Positions 8,818 to 17,760 of a stretch of DNA of 64,000 bases are shown here, in pieces. The notes beneath the pieces were generated by a model. It saw only the letters and a list, made by a program, of their open reading frames with translations, was not told where the DNA came from and ran no database searches. Each line of letters opens with the position of its first letter. Within the stretch, counting starts at the first letter, position 1. Source of the DNA: Solirubrobacteraceae bacterium (GTDB taxonomy: Bacteria > Actinomycetota > Thermoleophilia > Solirubrobacterales > Solirubrobacteraceae); the NCBI GenBank assembly GCA_017882445.1, contig JADGPK010000010.1:1-64000 (forward strand). The letters are read 5' to 3'. Position numbers and translations under genes: made by a program.

Positions 8818-10571
8818 ACTGGCAGCTCGCTTCGTTCGGCCTCGTCCTGGCCTCGCTCACGCTCGCCTTCTGGTGGTATGAGCGCTCGCGCCCGCCCGCC
8901 AGGCTCATGGCTGTCGTAGCGACGCTCGCGGCGCTCGCGGCGCTGGGTCGCGACGCCTTCGCGGCGATCCCCGACGTGAAGCCGATCACGGCGATCGTGC
9001 TCGTCAGCGGTGTCGCCTTCGGCGCCGGTCCCGGCTTTGCCGTGGGGGCGATCTCGGCCCTGGCTTCCAACGTCCTGCTCGGCCAGGGTCCCTGGACCCC
9101 CTGGCAGATGCTCGGCTGGGGGCTGGTCGGGCTGATCGGCGCTGCGCTCGGCCGGCTCACCTCTCGGCGGATGGGGACGCTGGCGCTCGCGCTCGCCTGT
9201 GCGCTCTCCGCGGAGGTCTTCAACCTGCTCCTCGACGTGTACACGTGGACGGGAACCGGCAACCACACGCTCGCGGGATTTGGCCTCGTGCTCGGCTCGG
9301 CCGCGGTCTTCGACATCACGCACATCCTCGCCAGCTTCGCCTTCGGACTCGCGTTCGCAGGCGCGCTCCTGCGCATGCTGGAGCGGGTGCGCTCGCGCCT
9401 GGAGGTGAGCTGGCAGTCGCCCGGGGCGGGAGCGACCCCAGATCCGTCGAGCGTCGCTTCGCCGTATCTCATCAGATCGTCCCTGGTGGCGCTCCTGGTC
9501 GCGATCGCGCTGCTCGCCGCGGGCGCGCCCACCGCTGCGCACGCAGCGGGTCCTGCGCACGCAGCGGGTCCCGCGCAGGGCGGCGACGGCGGCGCGCTCA
9601 CCGCTGTGGTGTCGCGCCTTGCGATCTCCCGCGAGGTCTCCTTCCTCGCCGGCGCCCAGAACGCCGACGGCGGCTTCGGAGGCGCGCGCGGGCAGACGAG
9701 CAGCGAGCTCTACTCGGCGTGGGTCGCGATCGGGCTGGCTGCCGCCGGGCGCGATCCGCTCAGCGTCCGCCGGGGCGCAAGGACGGTGCTCGATGCGATC
9801 CGCGGCGAAGCGGCGACGCTCAAGGGCGCGGGCGACCTCGAGCGAACGATCCTTGCGCTGCATGCCTGCGGCGTGTCCGTGCACTCGCTCCCGCGTGCTG
9901 CAGGTGGGGATCCGGTGGCGAGGCTGCTGCGCTTCCGCGAACGCGGCGGCTCGTTCGGCCGCCTCAGCAACCTGACAGCGTTCGCGGTCTTCGCGCTGCG
10001 CGCCGCGGGCTACCCGGCCGCCAGCCCCGTGGTGCGCTCGGCCGGCCGCTGGCTGGTCGACCAGCAGAACGCCGATGGCGGCTTCGGCTTCGGCATGCGT
10101 GGCGGCGGCAGCGACGTCGACGACACCGCCGCGGTGTTGCAGGCGATCGTCGACGCGGGCGTGCGCAGGGGAGGCGCGGTCGCTCGTGCGGCCGCATACC
10201 TCGCGCGCGTCCAGAACCTCGACGGTGGCTATCCACAGCAGCCCGGCGGCGTATCCAACGCCCAGTCGACCGCATGGGCCGTGCAGGCGCTCATCGCGGC
10301 CGGACGCGACCCGGCGGCGATCACGCGAGGAGGCAGCCGTTCGCCGCTCTCCTACCTGGAGAGCCTGATCGCGCCCGACGGCAGCGTGCGTTACTCCCGC
10401 ACCGGCTCACAGACCCCCGTGTGGGTCACCGCACAGGCCCTCACCGCGCTGGCCGGCAAGCCGTTCCCGGTCGCGCCGGTGCGCCGTGCCTCCGGCGCGG
10501 GCGCCTCCGCCGGCATCGTCGGTGTGATCGGCAGCCTGCTCGACGCCGTCCTCACGCCCGTGCTCTGGTAG
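8814..10571 (+). CDS. ECF S component fused to prenyltransferase/squalene-oxidase-repeat (alpha6/alpha6-like) domain
   Basis: N-terminus: IPDVKPITAIVLVSGVAFGAGPGFAVGAISALASNVLLGQGPWTPWQMLGWGLVG. C-terminus: repeats QNADGGFG, QQNADGGFGFG, QNLDGGYPQ with intervening helical repeats. Hydrophobic C-terminal tail. Confidence 0.88.
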   Translation: MNWQLASFGLVLASLTLAFWWYERSRPPARLMAVVATLAALAALGRDAFAAIPDVKPITAIVLVSGVAFGAGPGFAVGAISALASNVLLGQGPWTPWQMLGWGLVGLIGAALGRLTSRRMGTLALALACALSAEVFNLLLDVYTWTGTGNHTLAGFGLVLGSAAVFDITHILASFAFGLAFAGALLRMLERVRSRLEVSWQSPGAGATPDPSSVASPYLIRSSLVALLVAIALLAAGAPTAAHAAGPAHAAGPAQGGDGGALTAVVSRLAISREVSFLAGAQNADGGFGGARGQTSSELYSAWVAIGLAAAGRDPLSVRRGARTVLDAIRGEAATLKGAGDLERTILALHACGVSVHSLPRAAGGDPVARLLRFRERGGSFGRLSNLTAFAVFALRAAGYPAASPVVRSAGRWLVDQQNADGGFGFGMRGGGSDVDDTAAVLQAIVDAGVRRGGAVARAAAYLARVQNLDGGYPQQPGGVSNAQSTAWAVQALIAAGRDPAAITRGGSRSPLSYLESLIAPDGSVRYSRTGSQTPVWVTAQALTALAGKPFPVAPVRRASGAGASAGIVGVIGSLLDAVLTPVLW

Positions 10572-10612
10572 GGGTTCAGCGGCTCTTTAGCAAGCGCTCT
10601 ACGCTTGTGAGC

Positions 10613-11293
10613 ATGTCAGGACGTGCGTACACCGCCGCCGCGCTGCGGCCGATATCCGTGCGCGCCGCACGCTCCGGCCCCGCGGGCGTCCTCGCCGTCG
10701 CATGCGTGCTGGCGCTCGCGCTGATCTGGGTCCTCGCCGAGCTGGTGCCGGCCGTGCAGCTCAGGGACGCGACTGCGCTCTACGACTTCACGCTGCTCTC
10801 CCAACCGCTCGTCGACGGTGTGGCCAACCACCTGGTCCATCTCCTGGAACCGCCGCTGTTCGTCATGTGGGGTCTCGCGCTGGTGGCGATCGCGCTCGCC
10901 CGCGAGCGTCCGCGGATCGCGCTGGCCGTCGTGGCGGTGATGGCACTCGCGCCGCTGAGCGCGGATATACTCAAGCCGCTGCTCGCGCATCCCCACGCGA
11001 GAGTCGGACGTGTCTTCATCGCGCCCGCGTCGTGGCCGAGCGGCCACTCGGCCGCTGCGCTCGCGCTCGTGCTGAGCGCTGTGCTCGTGGCGCCGGCCCG
11101 CCTGCGTCCCCTCGTCGCCACGCTCGGAGGCCTGTTCACGGCGGCGGTCGGCGTTTCGCTCTTGATCCTCGCCTGGCACATGCCCAGCGACGTCCTCGGC
11201 GGCTTCCTCGTGGCGACGTTCTGGGCCGCCGTCGCCCTCGCCGCGCTGCGCGCCGCCGATCGGCGCTGGCCGCGGTCGCGGCCGGCGGACTGA
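10613..11293 (+). CDS. PAP2-family phosphatase
   Basis: PASWPSGHSAAALAL and HMPSDVLGGFLVA motifs in a multi-TM protein. Confidence 0.85.
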   Translation: MSGRAYTAAALRPISVRAARSGPAGVLAVACVLALALIWVLAELVPAVQLRDATALYDFTLLSQPLVDGVANHLVHLLEPPLFVMWGLALVAIALARERPRIALAVVAVMALAPLSADILKPLLAHPHARVGRVFIAPASWPSGHSAAALALVLSAVLVAPARLRPLVATLGGLFTAAVGVSLLILAWHMPSDVLGGFLVATFWAAVALAALRAADRRWPRSRPAD

Positions 11294-11319
11294 GGCCTTC
11301 GCGGCCGGCTGGCTGAGGC

Positions 11320-11940
11320 CTAGGAGCCGGCGGGCCCTCCGCCCGCGCCGTGCGCGCCGGGGTCCCACAGGGGCTCGGCAGGCCCGCCGTCGCCCCCTCC
11401 CGCATTGGCCGCGCGGCTGAGGATGAACAGCAGGTCGGAGAGGCGGTTGAGGTAGCGCACGACCTCGGCGTTGACCTCCGCGCCGATGGCGATTGTCCGC
11501 CGCTCGGCGCGCCTGCAGACGGTCCGGCAGACGTGCAGATGCGCCGCCGCAGGGCTCCCGCCGGGGATCACGAACGAGCGCAACGGCTCCAGCCCGGCGT
11601 TGACCTCGTCGCATGCCTGCTCCAGCCACGCCGTGTAGGCGCCGTCGACTCGCAGGCGGCCCCGTGGCGAGCCCTCGGCGGAGCCGCCGGACGGGGGGGT
11701 GGGCACCGACAGGTCGGCGCCCACGTCGAGCAGGTCGTTCTGCACGCGACGCAGCCACGCCGCGAACGTGTCAGAGAGCCCAGGTGCGAGCAGGGCGACG
11801 CCGATCGCCGCGTTCAGCTCGTCAACCGTGCCGTAGGCCTCGACCCGCGGGTGCAGCTTGGAGACCCGGCTCATGTCCCCGAGATGGGTCTCGCCTCCGT
11901 CGCCGAGCTTGGTGTAGATGCGCGTCAGGTTCACGGTCAT
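11320..11940 (-). CDS. PduO-type cob(I)alamin adenosyltransferase
   Basis: MTVNLTRIYTKLGDGGETHLGD, VEAYGTVDELNAAIG, VIPGG, VCRRAERR, YLNRLSDLLFILSRAAN. Confidence 0.95.
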   Translation of the reverse strand: MTVNLTRIYTKLGDGGETHLGDMSRVSKLHPRVEAYGTVDELNAAIGVALLAPGLSDTFAAWLRRVQNDLLDVGADLSVPTPPSGGSAEGSPRGRLRVDGAYTAWLEQACDEVNAGLEPLRSFVIPGGSPAAAHLHVCRTVCRRAERRTIAIGAEVNAEVVRYLNRLSDLLFILSRAANAGGGDGGPAEPLWDPGAHGAGGGPAGS

Positions 11941-12008
11941 CTCAGACCCGAGTCTGGCATACCGGGCCGCCGCCCATCCGTGGGATCGGATACGTTCCCG
12001 CACCTCAG

Positions 12009-13139
12009 ATGCGCATCGGCGTTCCGAAAGAGACCGCGGCGGGCGAGCACAGGGTCGCGCTCGTGCCCGAGGTCGTCAGCAAGCTCAAGGCCAAGGGCCT
12101 CGACGTCGTCGTTCAGAGCGGCGCCGGTGCGGACGCGCTGCTGAGCGACGCGGCGTACGCCGCGGCGGGGGCGCAGATCACCCAGGACGCCGCCGAGGTG
12201 TGGGGCTCCGACGTGGTCGTCACGATCGCGCCGCCCGACCCGCAGGCGATCCGCGGGCTCGGCTTGGGCTCGATCCTGATCGGCTTCCTGGCGCCGCTCA
12301 CGAGCCCGCAGACCACGAGCGCGCTGGCGGACGCCAAAGCGACGGCGTTCGCGATGGAGGCGATTCCGCGGATCTCGCGCGCCCAGGCGATGGACGCGCT
12401 GTCCTCGCAGAGCAATGTCGCCGGCTACCGGGCGGCGCTGCTCGGCGCCGAGCAGATTGGCCGCTTCTACCCGATGCTGATGACCGCCGCCGGCACGATC
12501 CCGCCGGCGAAGGTGCTCGTGCTCGGCGTCGGGGTCGCGGGGCTGCAGGCGCTCGCGACCGCCAAGCGCCTCGGAGCTCGCACGACGGGCTACGACGTGC
12601 GCCCCGAGGTCGCCGAGCAGGTGGAATCGCTGGGAGCCCAATGGCTCGACCTCGGCCTGGAGGCCAGTGGAGAGGGCGGCTACGCCCGCGAGCTGACCGA
12701 GGAGGAGCGCGCCCGCCAGCAGCAGGCGCTCACCGACGCGATCAAGGGGTTCGACGTGGTGATCACGACCGCGCTCGTGCCCGGACGCCCGGCGCCGAGG
12801 CTCGTGACCGCGGAGGCCGTGGAAGGCATGAAGCCGGGCTCGGTGATCGTCGACCTCGCGGGCGAGGCTGGCGGCAACTGCGAGCTGACCGAGCCGGGCC
12901 AGACAGTCGTGCGCCACGACGTCAAGATCGTCTCGCCGCTGAACCTGCCCGCGAGCATGGCCGAGCATTCCTCCCAGCTGTTCGCGCGCAACGTGCTCGC
13001 GCTGCTCGATCTGTTCGTGGGGGAGGACGGGGCGCTGAGCCTCGACTTCGACGACGAGATCGTCAGGGGGGCGTGCGTGGTGCGCGACGGCGAGATCGTC
13101 AACCCGGGAGCCAAAGCGGCCGTGGAGCAGGCGCGATGA
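12009..13139 (+). CDS. pntAA: NAD(P) transhydrogenase alpha subunit, soluble part
   Basis: MRIGVPKETAAGEHRVALVPEVV, RAQAMDALSSQSNVAGYRA, VLVLGVGVAGLQALATAKRLGA. Confidence 0.93.
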   Translation: MRIGVPKETAAGEHRVALVPEVVSKLKAKGLDVVVQSGAGADALLSDAAYAAAGAQITQDAAEVWGSDVVVTIAPPDPQAIRGLGLGSILIGFLAPLTSPQTTSALADAKATAFAMEAIPRISRAQAMDALSSQSNVAGYRAALLGAEQIGRFYPMLMTAAGTIPPAKVLVLGVGVAGLQALATAKRLGARTTGYDVRPEVAEQVESLGAQWLDLGLEASGEGGYARELTEEERARQQQALTDAIKGFDVVITTALVPGRPAPRLVTAEAVEGMKPGSVIVDLAGEAGGNCELTEPGQTVVRHDVKIVSPLNLPASMAEHSSQLFARNVLALLDLFVGEDGALSLDFDDEIVRGACVVRDGEIVNPGAKAAVEQAR

Positions 13140-13477
13140 TCCTCGCGAGCACGCTAACCACCAACCTCGCCATCCTCGTGCTCGCCGGCTTCATCGGCTT
13201 CGTCGTGATCTCCAAGGTGCCCAACACCCTGCACACGCCGCTGATGTCCGGCACCAACGCGATCCACGGGATCGTCCTGCTCGGCGGCCTCTTGGTCGTC
13301 GGCCTGTCCGGCAACGGCACGTTCAACAAGGTCATTCTCGTGGTCGCGATCGCCTTCGGCACGATCAACGTCGTCGGCGGGTTCCTCGTCACCGACCGCA
13401 TGCTCGAGATGTTCAAGTCCAAGCCCAAGGCTCGTGCCCCGGGCAAGGACGACGACGGCAAGGGGAAGGCGGCGTGA
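13136..13477 (+). CDS. pntAB: NAD(P) transhydrogenase alpha subunit, membrane part
   Basis: LAGFIGFVVISKVPNTLHTPLMSGTNAIHGIV. Confidence 0.92.
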   Translation: MILASTLTTNLAILVLAGFIGFVVISKVPNTLHTPLMSGTNAIHGIVLLGGLLVVGLSGNGTFNKVILVVAIAFGTINVVGGFLVTDRMLEMFKSKPKARAPGKDDDGKGKAA

Positions 13478-14901
13478 TCGCTGTGCCCCTCGCCACCTCC
13501 TTCCTGCAGGATCAGAGCTTCCTCGACGTCCTCTACATCCTCGCCTTCGGGCTGTTCATCCAGGGACTGCGGGGGCTGTCCGGTCCGACGACCGCGGTGC
13601 GGGGCAACCGCATCGCCGCTGTCGGCATGGCGATCGCCGTGATCGCCACGCTCTTGAACGTCAACGAGGGAAACTGGGGCCTGATCGCCCTCGGGATCGT
13701 GCTGGGCACCGCGGTCGGCGTCCCCGCCGCGCGGCGGGTGAAGATGACGGCGATGCCGCAGATGGTGGCGCTGTTCAACGGCGTCGGCGGCGGCGCGGTG
13801 TTCCTGATCTCCTGGTCGGAGTTCCGCCTCACCCACGGGTTCTCCTCCACCGCCACCTACGTGACGATCTTCTCCCTGTTCGCGGCGATCGTGGGCTCGG
13901 TGTCCTTCTGGGGCTCGAACATAGCCTTTGGCAAGCTGCAGGAAGTCATACCGGGCCGCCCGATCACGCTCGGCTCCTCCCAGCAACTCGTCAACCTCCT
14001 CCTGTTCGCCCTCGCGGTGGCAGCCGGCGTGGACATCGCCGCGGGCGACCAATCTGAAGCGATCTTCATCGGCATGCTCGTGTGCGCCGCGCTCTTGGGC
14101 AACGCGGTGGTGCTGCCGATCGGCGGGGCTGACATGCCGGTGGTGATCTCGCTGCTGAACGCGTTCACGGGGCTCTCTGCGGCGGCGACGGGGATCGCGC
14201 TCAACAACCCCGCGCTGATCGTCGCCGGCATGATCGTGGGCGCATCGGGCTCGATCCTGACCAATTTGATGGCCACCGCGATGAACCGCTCCATTCCCGC
14301 GATCGTCGCCGGCGGGTTCGGCGGGGGAGGGGCCGTGGAGGGCGCCAGCGGAGCCGGCGAGCACGCCGGCACGGTGCGCTCCACGAGCGCCGCGGACGCG
14401 GCGATTCAGCTGGCGTACGCCAACCGCGTGGTGATCGTCCCCGGCTACGGCATGGCCGTCGCGCAGGCCCAGCACGCCGTTCGCGAGCTCACCAAGGAGC
14501 TCGAGAAGCGACAGGTCGAGGTCAGCTACGCGATCCATCCTGTCGCCGGGCGCATGCCCGGCCACATGAACGTTCTGCTGGCGGAGGCCGACGTGCCCTA
14601 CGACCAGCTCAAGGAGATGGACGACGCCAATCCCGAGTTCCAGCGCACGGACGTCTCGCTGGTGATCGGCGCCAACGACGTCACCAACCCGGCGGCCAAG
14701 AACACGCCGTCCTCGCCCATCTACGGAATGCCGATCCTCGAGGTCTCCGACAGCCATTCGGTGATCGTGATCAAGCGCTCGATGAACCCCGGGTTCGCGG
14801 GCATCGAAAACGAGCTGTACTACGACCCCAAGACGACGATGCTCTTCGGGGACGCCAAGTCGGCGGTGAGCGAGATCACGGCCGAGCTCGCACAGATCTG
14901 A
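13474..14901 (+). CDS. pntB: NAD(P) transhydrogenase beta subunit
   Basis: LFNGVGGGA, VIVPGYGMAVAQAQHAVREL, HPVAGRMPGHMNVLLAEA, VSLVIGANDVTNPAAK. Confidence 0.95.
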   Translation: MIAVPLATSFLQDQSFLDVLYILAFGLFIQGLRGLSGPTTAVRGNRIAAVGMAIAVIATLLNVNEGNWGLIALGIVLGTAVGVPAARRVKMTAMPQMVALFNGVGGGAVFLISWSEFRLTHGFSSTATYVTIFSLFAAIVGSVSFWGSNIAFGKLQEVIPGRPITLGSSQQLVNLLLFALAVAAGVDIAAGDQSEAIFIGMLVCAALLGNAVVLPIGGADMPVVISLLNAFTGLSAAATGIALNNPALIVAGMIVGASGSILTNLMATAMNRSIPAIVAGGFGGGGAVEGASGAGEHAGTVRSTSAADAAIQLAYANRVVIVPGYGMAVAQAQHAVRELTKELEKRQVEVSYAIHPVAGRMPGHMNVLLAEADVPYDQLKEMDDANPEFQRTDVSLVIGANDVTNPAAKNTPSSPIYGMPILEVSDSHSVIVIKRSMNPGFAGIENELYYDPKTTMLFGDAKSAVSEITAELAQI

Positions 14902-14926
14902 GCAGCGTCTCTGCGAGACTGCGCTC

Positions 14927-16711
14927 GTGATCGAGCGCAGCCAGGCTCTCGCGGCTCTGTCTGAGGACGAGTTCGACGTCGTCGTCGTCGGAGGCGGCAT
15001 CACCGGCGCGGGCGTCGCCCTCGACGCGGCGTCCCGCGGCTACAGCGTCGCGCTGCTAGAGCGCGCCGACTTCGCCTCGGGCACCTCGAGCCGTTCGAGC
15101 AAGCTGGTCCACGGCGGTCTGCGCTACCTGCAGAACTTCGACCTCGGCCTCGTTCGCGAGGCGCTCCTGGAGCGTCAGCTGATGGTGGCGCTCGCGCCCC
15201 ATCTCGTCCACCCGCTGCCGCTGGTAGTGCCGGCATTCGACGGCGCCCATCCGGACCGTCTGGTCGGCGTCGGGCTGAACCTCTACGACGTCATGTCGGT
15301 CGACCGGGGCCGCCGGCGCGCCAGGCGGGGCCGGCGGGCTCGCGCCGAGCGCTCCCAGAGCCCGGCGGTCGAGGAGACCGACTCCTGGAGCCCGGAGCGC
15401 CACCGCGTGATCACCGGAGAGGAGGTCCTCGAGCTCCTGCCCGCGCTCGCCTCGCGTGAGCCGACGAGCGGCTACCTCTTCTATGACTGCCAGACCGACG
15501 ACGTGCGCCTGGTGCTGACGGTGCTCGGCGAGGCGGAGCGCTTCGGCGCCGTGTGCGCCAACCGCGTCGGCGTCACCGGGCTGCTCGAGCGTGACGGCAA
15601 CGCCGAAGGGGTCCAGGCCATCGACGAGGAGAGCGGCGCGCGGTTCGAGGTCCACGCGGCGAACGTCGTCAACGCGACGGGCGTGTGGGCCGACGAGCTG
15701 CGCCCGCAGGAGCTCCACGAGGAGGCCGAGCTGCCGCGCATCCGGCCCAGCCGCGGCACGCACGTCACGATCAGGAACGAGGATCTCCCGCTCGTCGGCG
15801 GTGCGATCGTCCCCGCCGCCGCCGGACGCTCGATCTTCGCTCTTCCCTGGCTCGGACACACGCTCGTCGGCACCACCGACAACGACTACGACGGCCCGCT
15901 CGATCACATCAGGCCGTCCAACGAGGACGTGGACTACCTGCTGGAGGCGATCAACGGCTTCTTCGGCACCACGCTCGGGCCCGCCGAGCTGACGGGTGCC
16001 TTCGCGGGCGTGCGCCCCCTCATCTCGACCGGAGACCCGAAGAAGTCGGTGGACATCTCCCGCAAGGCCGAGCTCTATGAGACCTCCTCCGGGATGATCA
16101 CGATCACCGGCGGCAAGCTCACGACCTGGCGGCGCATGGCGAAGATGACCGTCGATCGGATGGTCGAGCGCGACGCCCGCGACGCTCCTTGTCGGACGCA
16201 CGAAATCCCCCTCGGCCAGGCGATCGCCGTAGAGGAGCTCCCGCGCGTCGAGGGCGTTCCCGATGAGTCCTACCAGGCGCTCGCCTCCCGTTATGGCCAT
16301 GCCGCCCACGACGTGCTCGCGCTTGTGAGCGAGCGCTCAGAGCTCGCCCGGCCGATCGTGCCGGGCCTGCCGGACCTGCTAGCCGAGGTGGCGCTTGCCG
16401 CCCGCCACGAGCAGGCGCGGAGCATCGGCGACGTGCTCCTGAGGCGCACCCGGCTCGGCCTGCTGGCGGCGCGCGAGCTCACCGGGAATGCGCCCGGCGA
16501 CGGGCAGCCAGCGGGGCGCCGTCCCGTCGAGTGGGTGGGGGGCATACTCGCTTCAGAGCTCGGCTGGAGCGGCGAGCGCCTGACCCTCGAGCTCGCGCGC
16601 TTCGCCGAAGAGGCCCTCGCGGAGGGGATCGTCGCCGAGGTCGAGCGCCCCGCGAGCGTCGCCGCCGCGGACGCTCCGCCCTCGCCTCCGGCGCCCATGC
16701 CGATGCCGTGA
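14927..16711 (+). CDS. glpD: Glycerol-3-phosphate dehydrogenase (FAD)
   Basis: DVVVVGGGITGAGVALDAASRGYSVALLERADFASGTSSRSSKLVHGGLRYL. Confidence 0.93.
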   Translation: MIERSQALAALSEDEFDVVVVGGGITGAGVALDAASRGYSVALLERADFASGTSSRSSKLVHGGLRYLQNFDLGLVREALLERQLMVALAPHLVHPLPLVVPAFDGAHPDRLVGVGLNLYDVMSVDRGRRRARRGRRARAERSQSPAVEETDSWSPERHRVITGEEVLELLPALASREPTSGYLFYDCQTDDVRLVLTVLGEAERFGAVCANRVGVTGLLERDGNAEGVQAIDEESGARFEVHAANVVNATGVWADELRPQELHEEAELPRIRPSRGTHVTIRNEDLPLVGGAIVPAAAGRSIFALPWLGHTLVGTTDNDYDGPLDHIRPSNEDVDYLLEAINGFFGTTLGPAELTGAFAGVRPLISTGDPKKSVDISRKAELYETSSGMITITGGKLTTWRRMAKMTVDRMVERDARDAPCRTHEIPLGQAIAVEELPRVEGVPDESYQALASRYGHAAHDVLALVSERSELARPIVPGLPDLLAEVALAARHEQARSIGDVLLRRTRLGLLAARELTGNAPGDGQPAGRRPVEWVGGILASELGWSGERLTLELARFAEEALAEGIVAEVERPASVAAADAPPSPPAPMPMP

Positions 16712-17682
16712 ACGCTCCCGTCCGCAACCTACGCGCCGTCGAGCTGACGATCGAGCTCGGCGCACGCCCGCTGTTGATGGGCATCGTCAACGCCTCGCCG
16801 GACTCCTTCAGCGACGGCGGGCTTCACGCGGGCCTCGATGCACAGCTGAAGCTGTCCGCCGATCTACTCGACGCGGGAGCGGACATCCTGGACATAGGCG
16901 GCGAGTCAGCCTCAACCGGGCGCCCGCCGGTCGAGGTCGAGCAGGAGATCGAGCGGGTCGTGCCGCTCGTCGAACGCGTGACGCGCGAGCTCGGCGCGAT
17001 CGTGTCGGTCGACACCTACAAGCCACCCGTCGCCCGCGCCGCGATCGCCGCGGGCGCGAAGATCGTCAACGACGTAAGCGGCCTGCGCGACCCGGGCCTG
17101 GCCGAGGTGTGCGCGGCGTCCGGCGCCGCGCTGGTCATCATGCACACCCGCGCCGCGCCGCGCGAGCGCCTCCAGGACCCGGATCTCTACGGTGACATCA
17201 CCGGCGAGGTGCTCGCCTTCCTGCGTGAGCGCGTTGCGGCGGTGGTCGCCTGTGGTGTGCACCCCGAGCAGTTGATCCTCGATCCCGGACCGGATTTCGC
17301 CAAGACGCCCGCCCAGACGATCCGGCTGCTCGCGGAGATCTCGCGGCTGCACGAGCTGGAAAGGCCGTTGCTGATGGCCATATCGCGCAAGGACTTCATC
17401 GGGGCGCTGACAGGACGCGCACCCCGCGAGCGCCTCGCCGGAACGCTGGCCGCGCTGGCCCACGGCGTGCAGCAGGGGGCGCACATCTTCCGCGTGCACG
17501 ACGTGGCCGCCTCGTCTGACTTCCTCGCGGTGCGCGCGGCGCTCGCCGGCGACTCCGAGCCGAGCAGGGATCTGGCTCTGGGCGAGGAAATCCGTTACGA
17601 GCGGCTGCTCGCCGAGGAGCGCCCCGCAGCCAAGCGGCACACGGGCGTGGGGGCGGGCTCGCCGGACGAGACGCTACGCTGA
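16708..17682 (+). CDS. folP: Dihydropteroate synthase, GTG start
   Basis: LMGIVNASPDSFSDGG, DIGGESASTGRP, SVDTYKPPVARAAIAAGAKIVNDVSG, LDPGPDFAKT. Confidence 0.95.
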   Translation: MNAPVRNLRAVELTIELGARPLLMGIVNASPDSFSDGGLHAGLDAQLKLSADLLDAGADILDIGGESASTGRPPVEVEQEIERVVPLVERVTRELGAIVSVDTYKPPVARAAIAAGAKIVNDVSGLRDPGLAEVCAASGAALVIMHTRAAPRERLQDPDLYGDITGEVLAFLRERVAAVVACGVHPEQLILDPGPDFAKTPAQTIRLLAEISRLHELERPLLMAISRKDFIGALTGRAPRERLAGTLAALAHGVQQGAHIFRVHDVAASSDFLAVRAALAGDSEPSRDLALGEEIRYERLLAEERPAAKRHTGVGAGSPDETLR

Positions 17683-17760
17683 AGGTCATTCACGGGTGCC
17701 CGCCGCTGTCCAACGCGACGGGACTCCAACCGCCCCTCCACCAAGAAAGAAGGAACATCC

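Noticed and set aside
8712-9884. 390-aa minus-strand ORF
   Set aside because: Antisense to EcfS/EcfA; arginine-rich, no domain.
9245-10612. N-terminal part of ORF 9245-11293
   Set aside because: Out-of-frame shadow of the EcfS-barrel gene; only the portion from 10613 (PAP2) is real.
10613-11293. PAP2 protein as an alpha-ribazole-phosphate phosphatase of B12 assembly
   Set aside because: Only adjacency supports it; it appears to have its own promoter and the family is mostly lipid-phosphate phosphatases.
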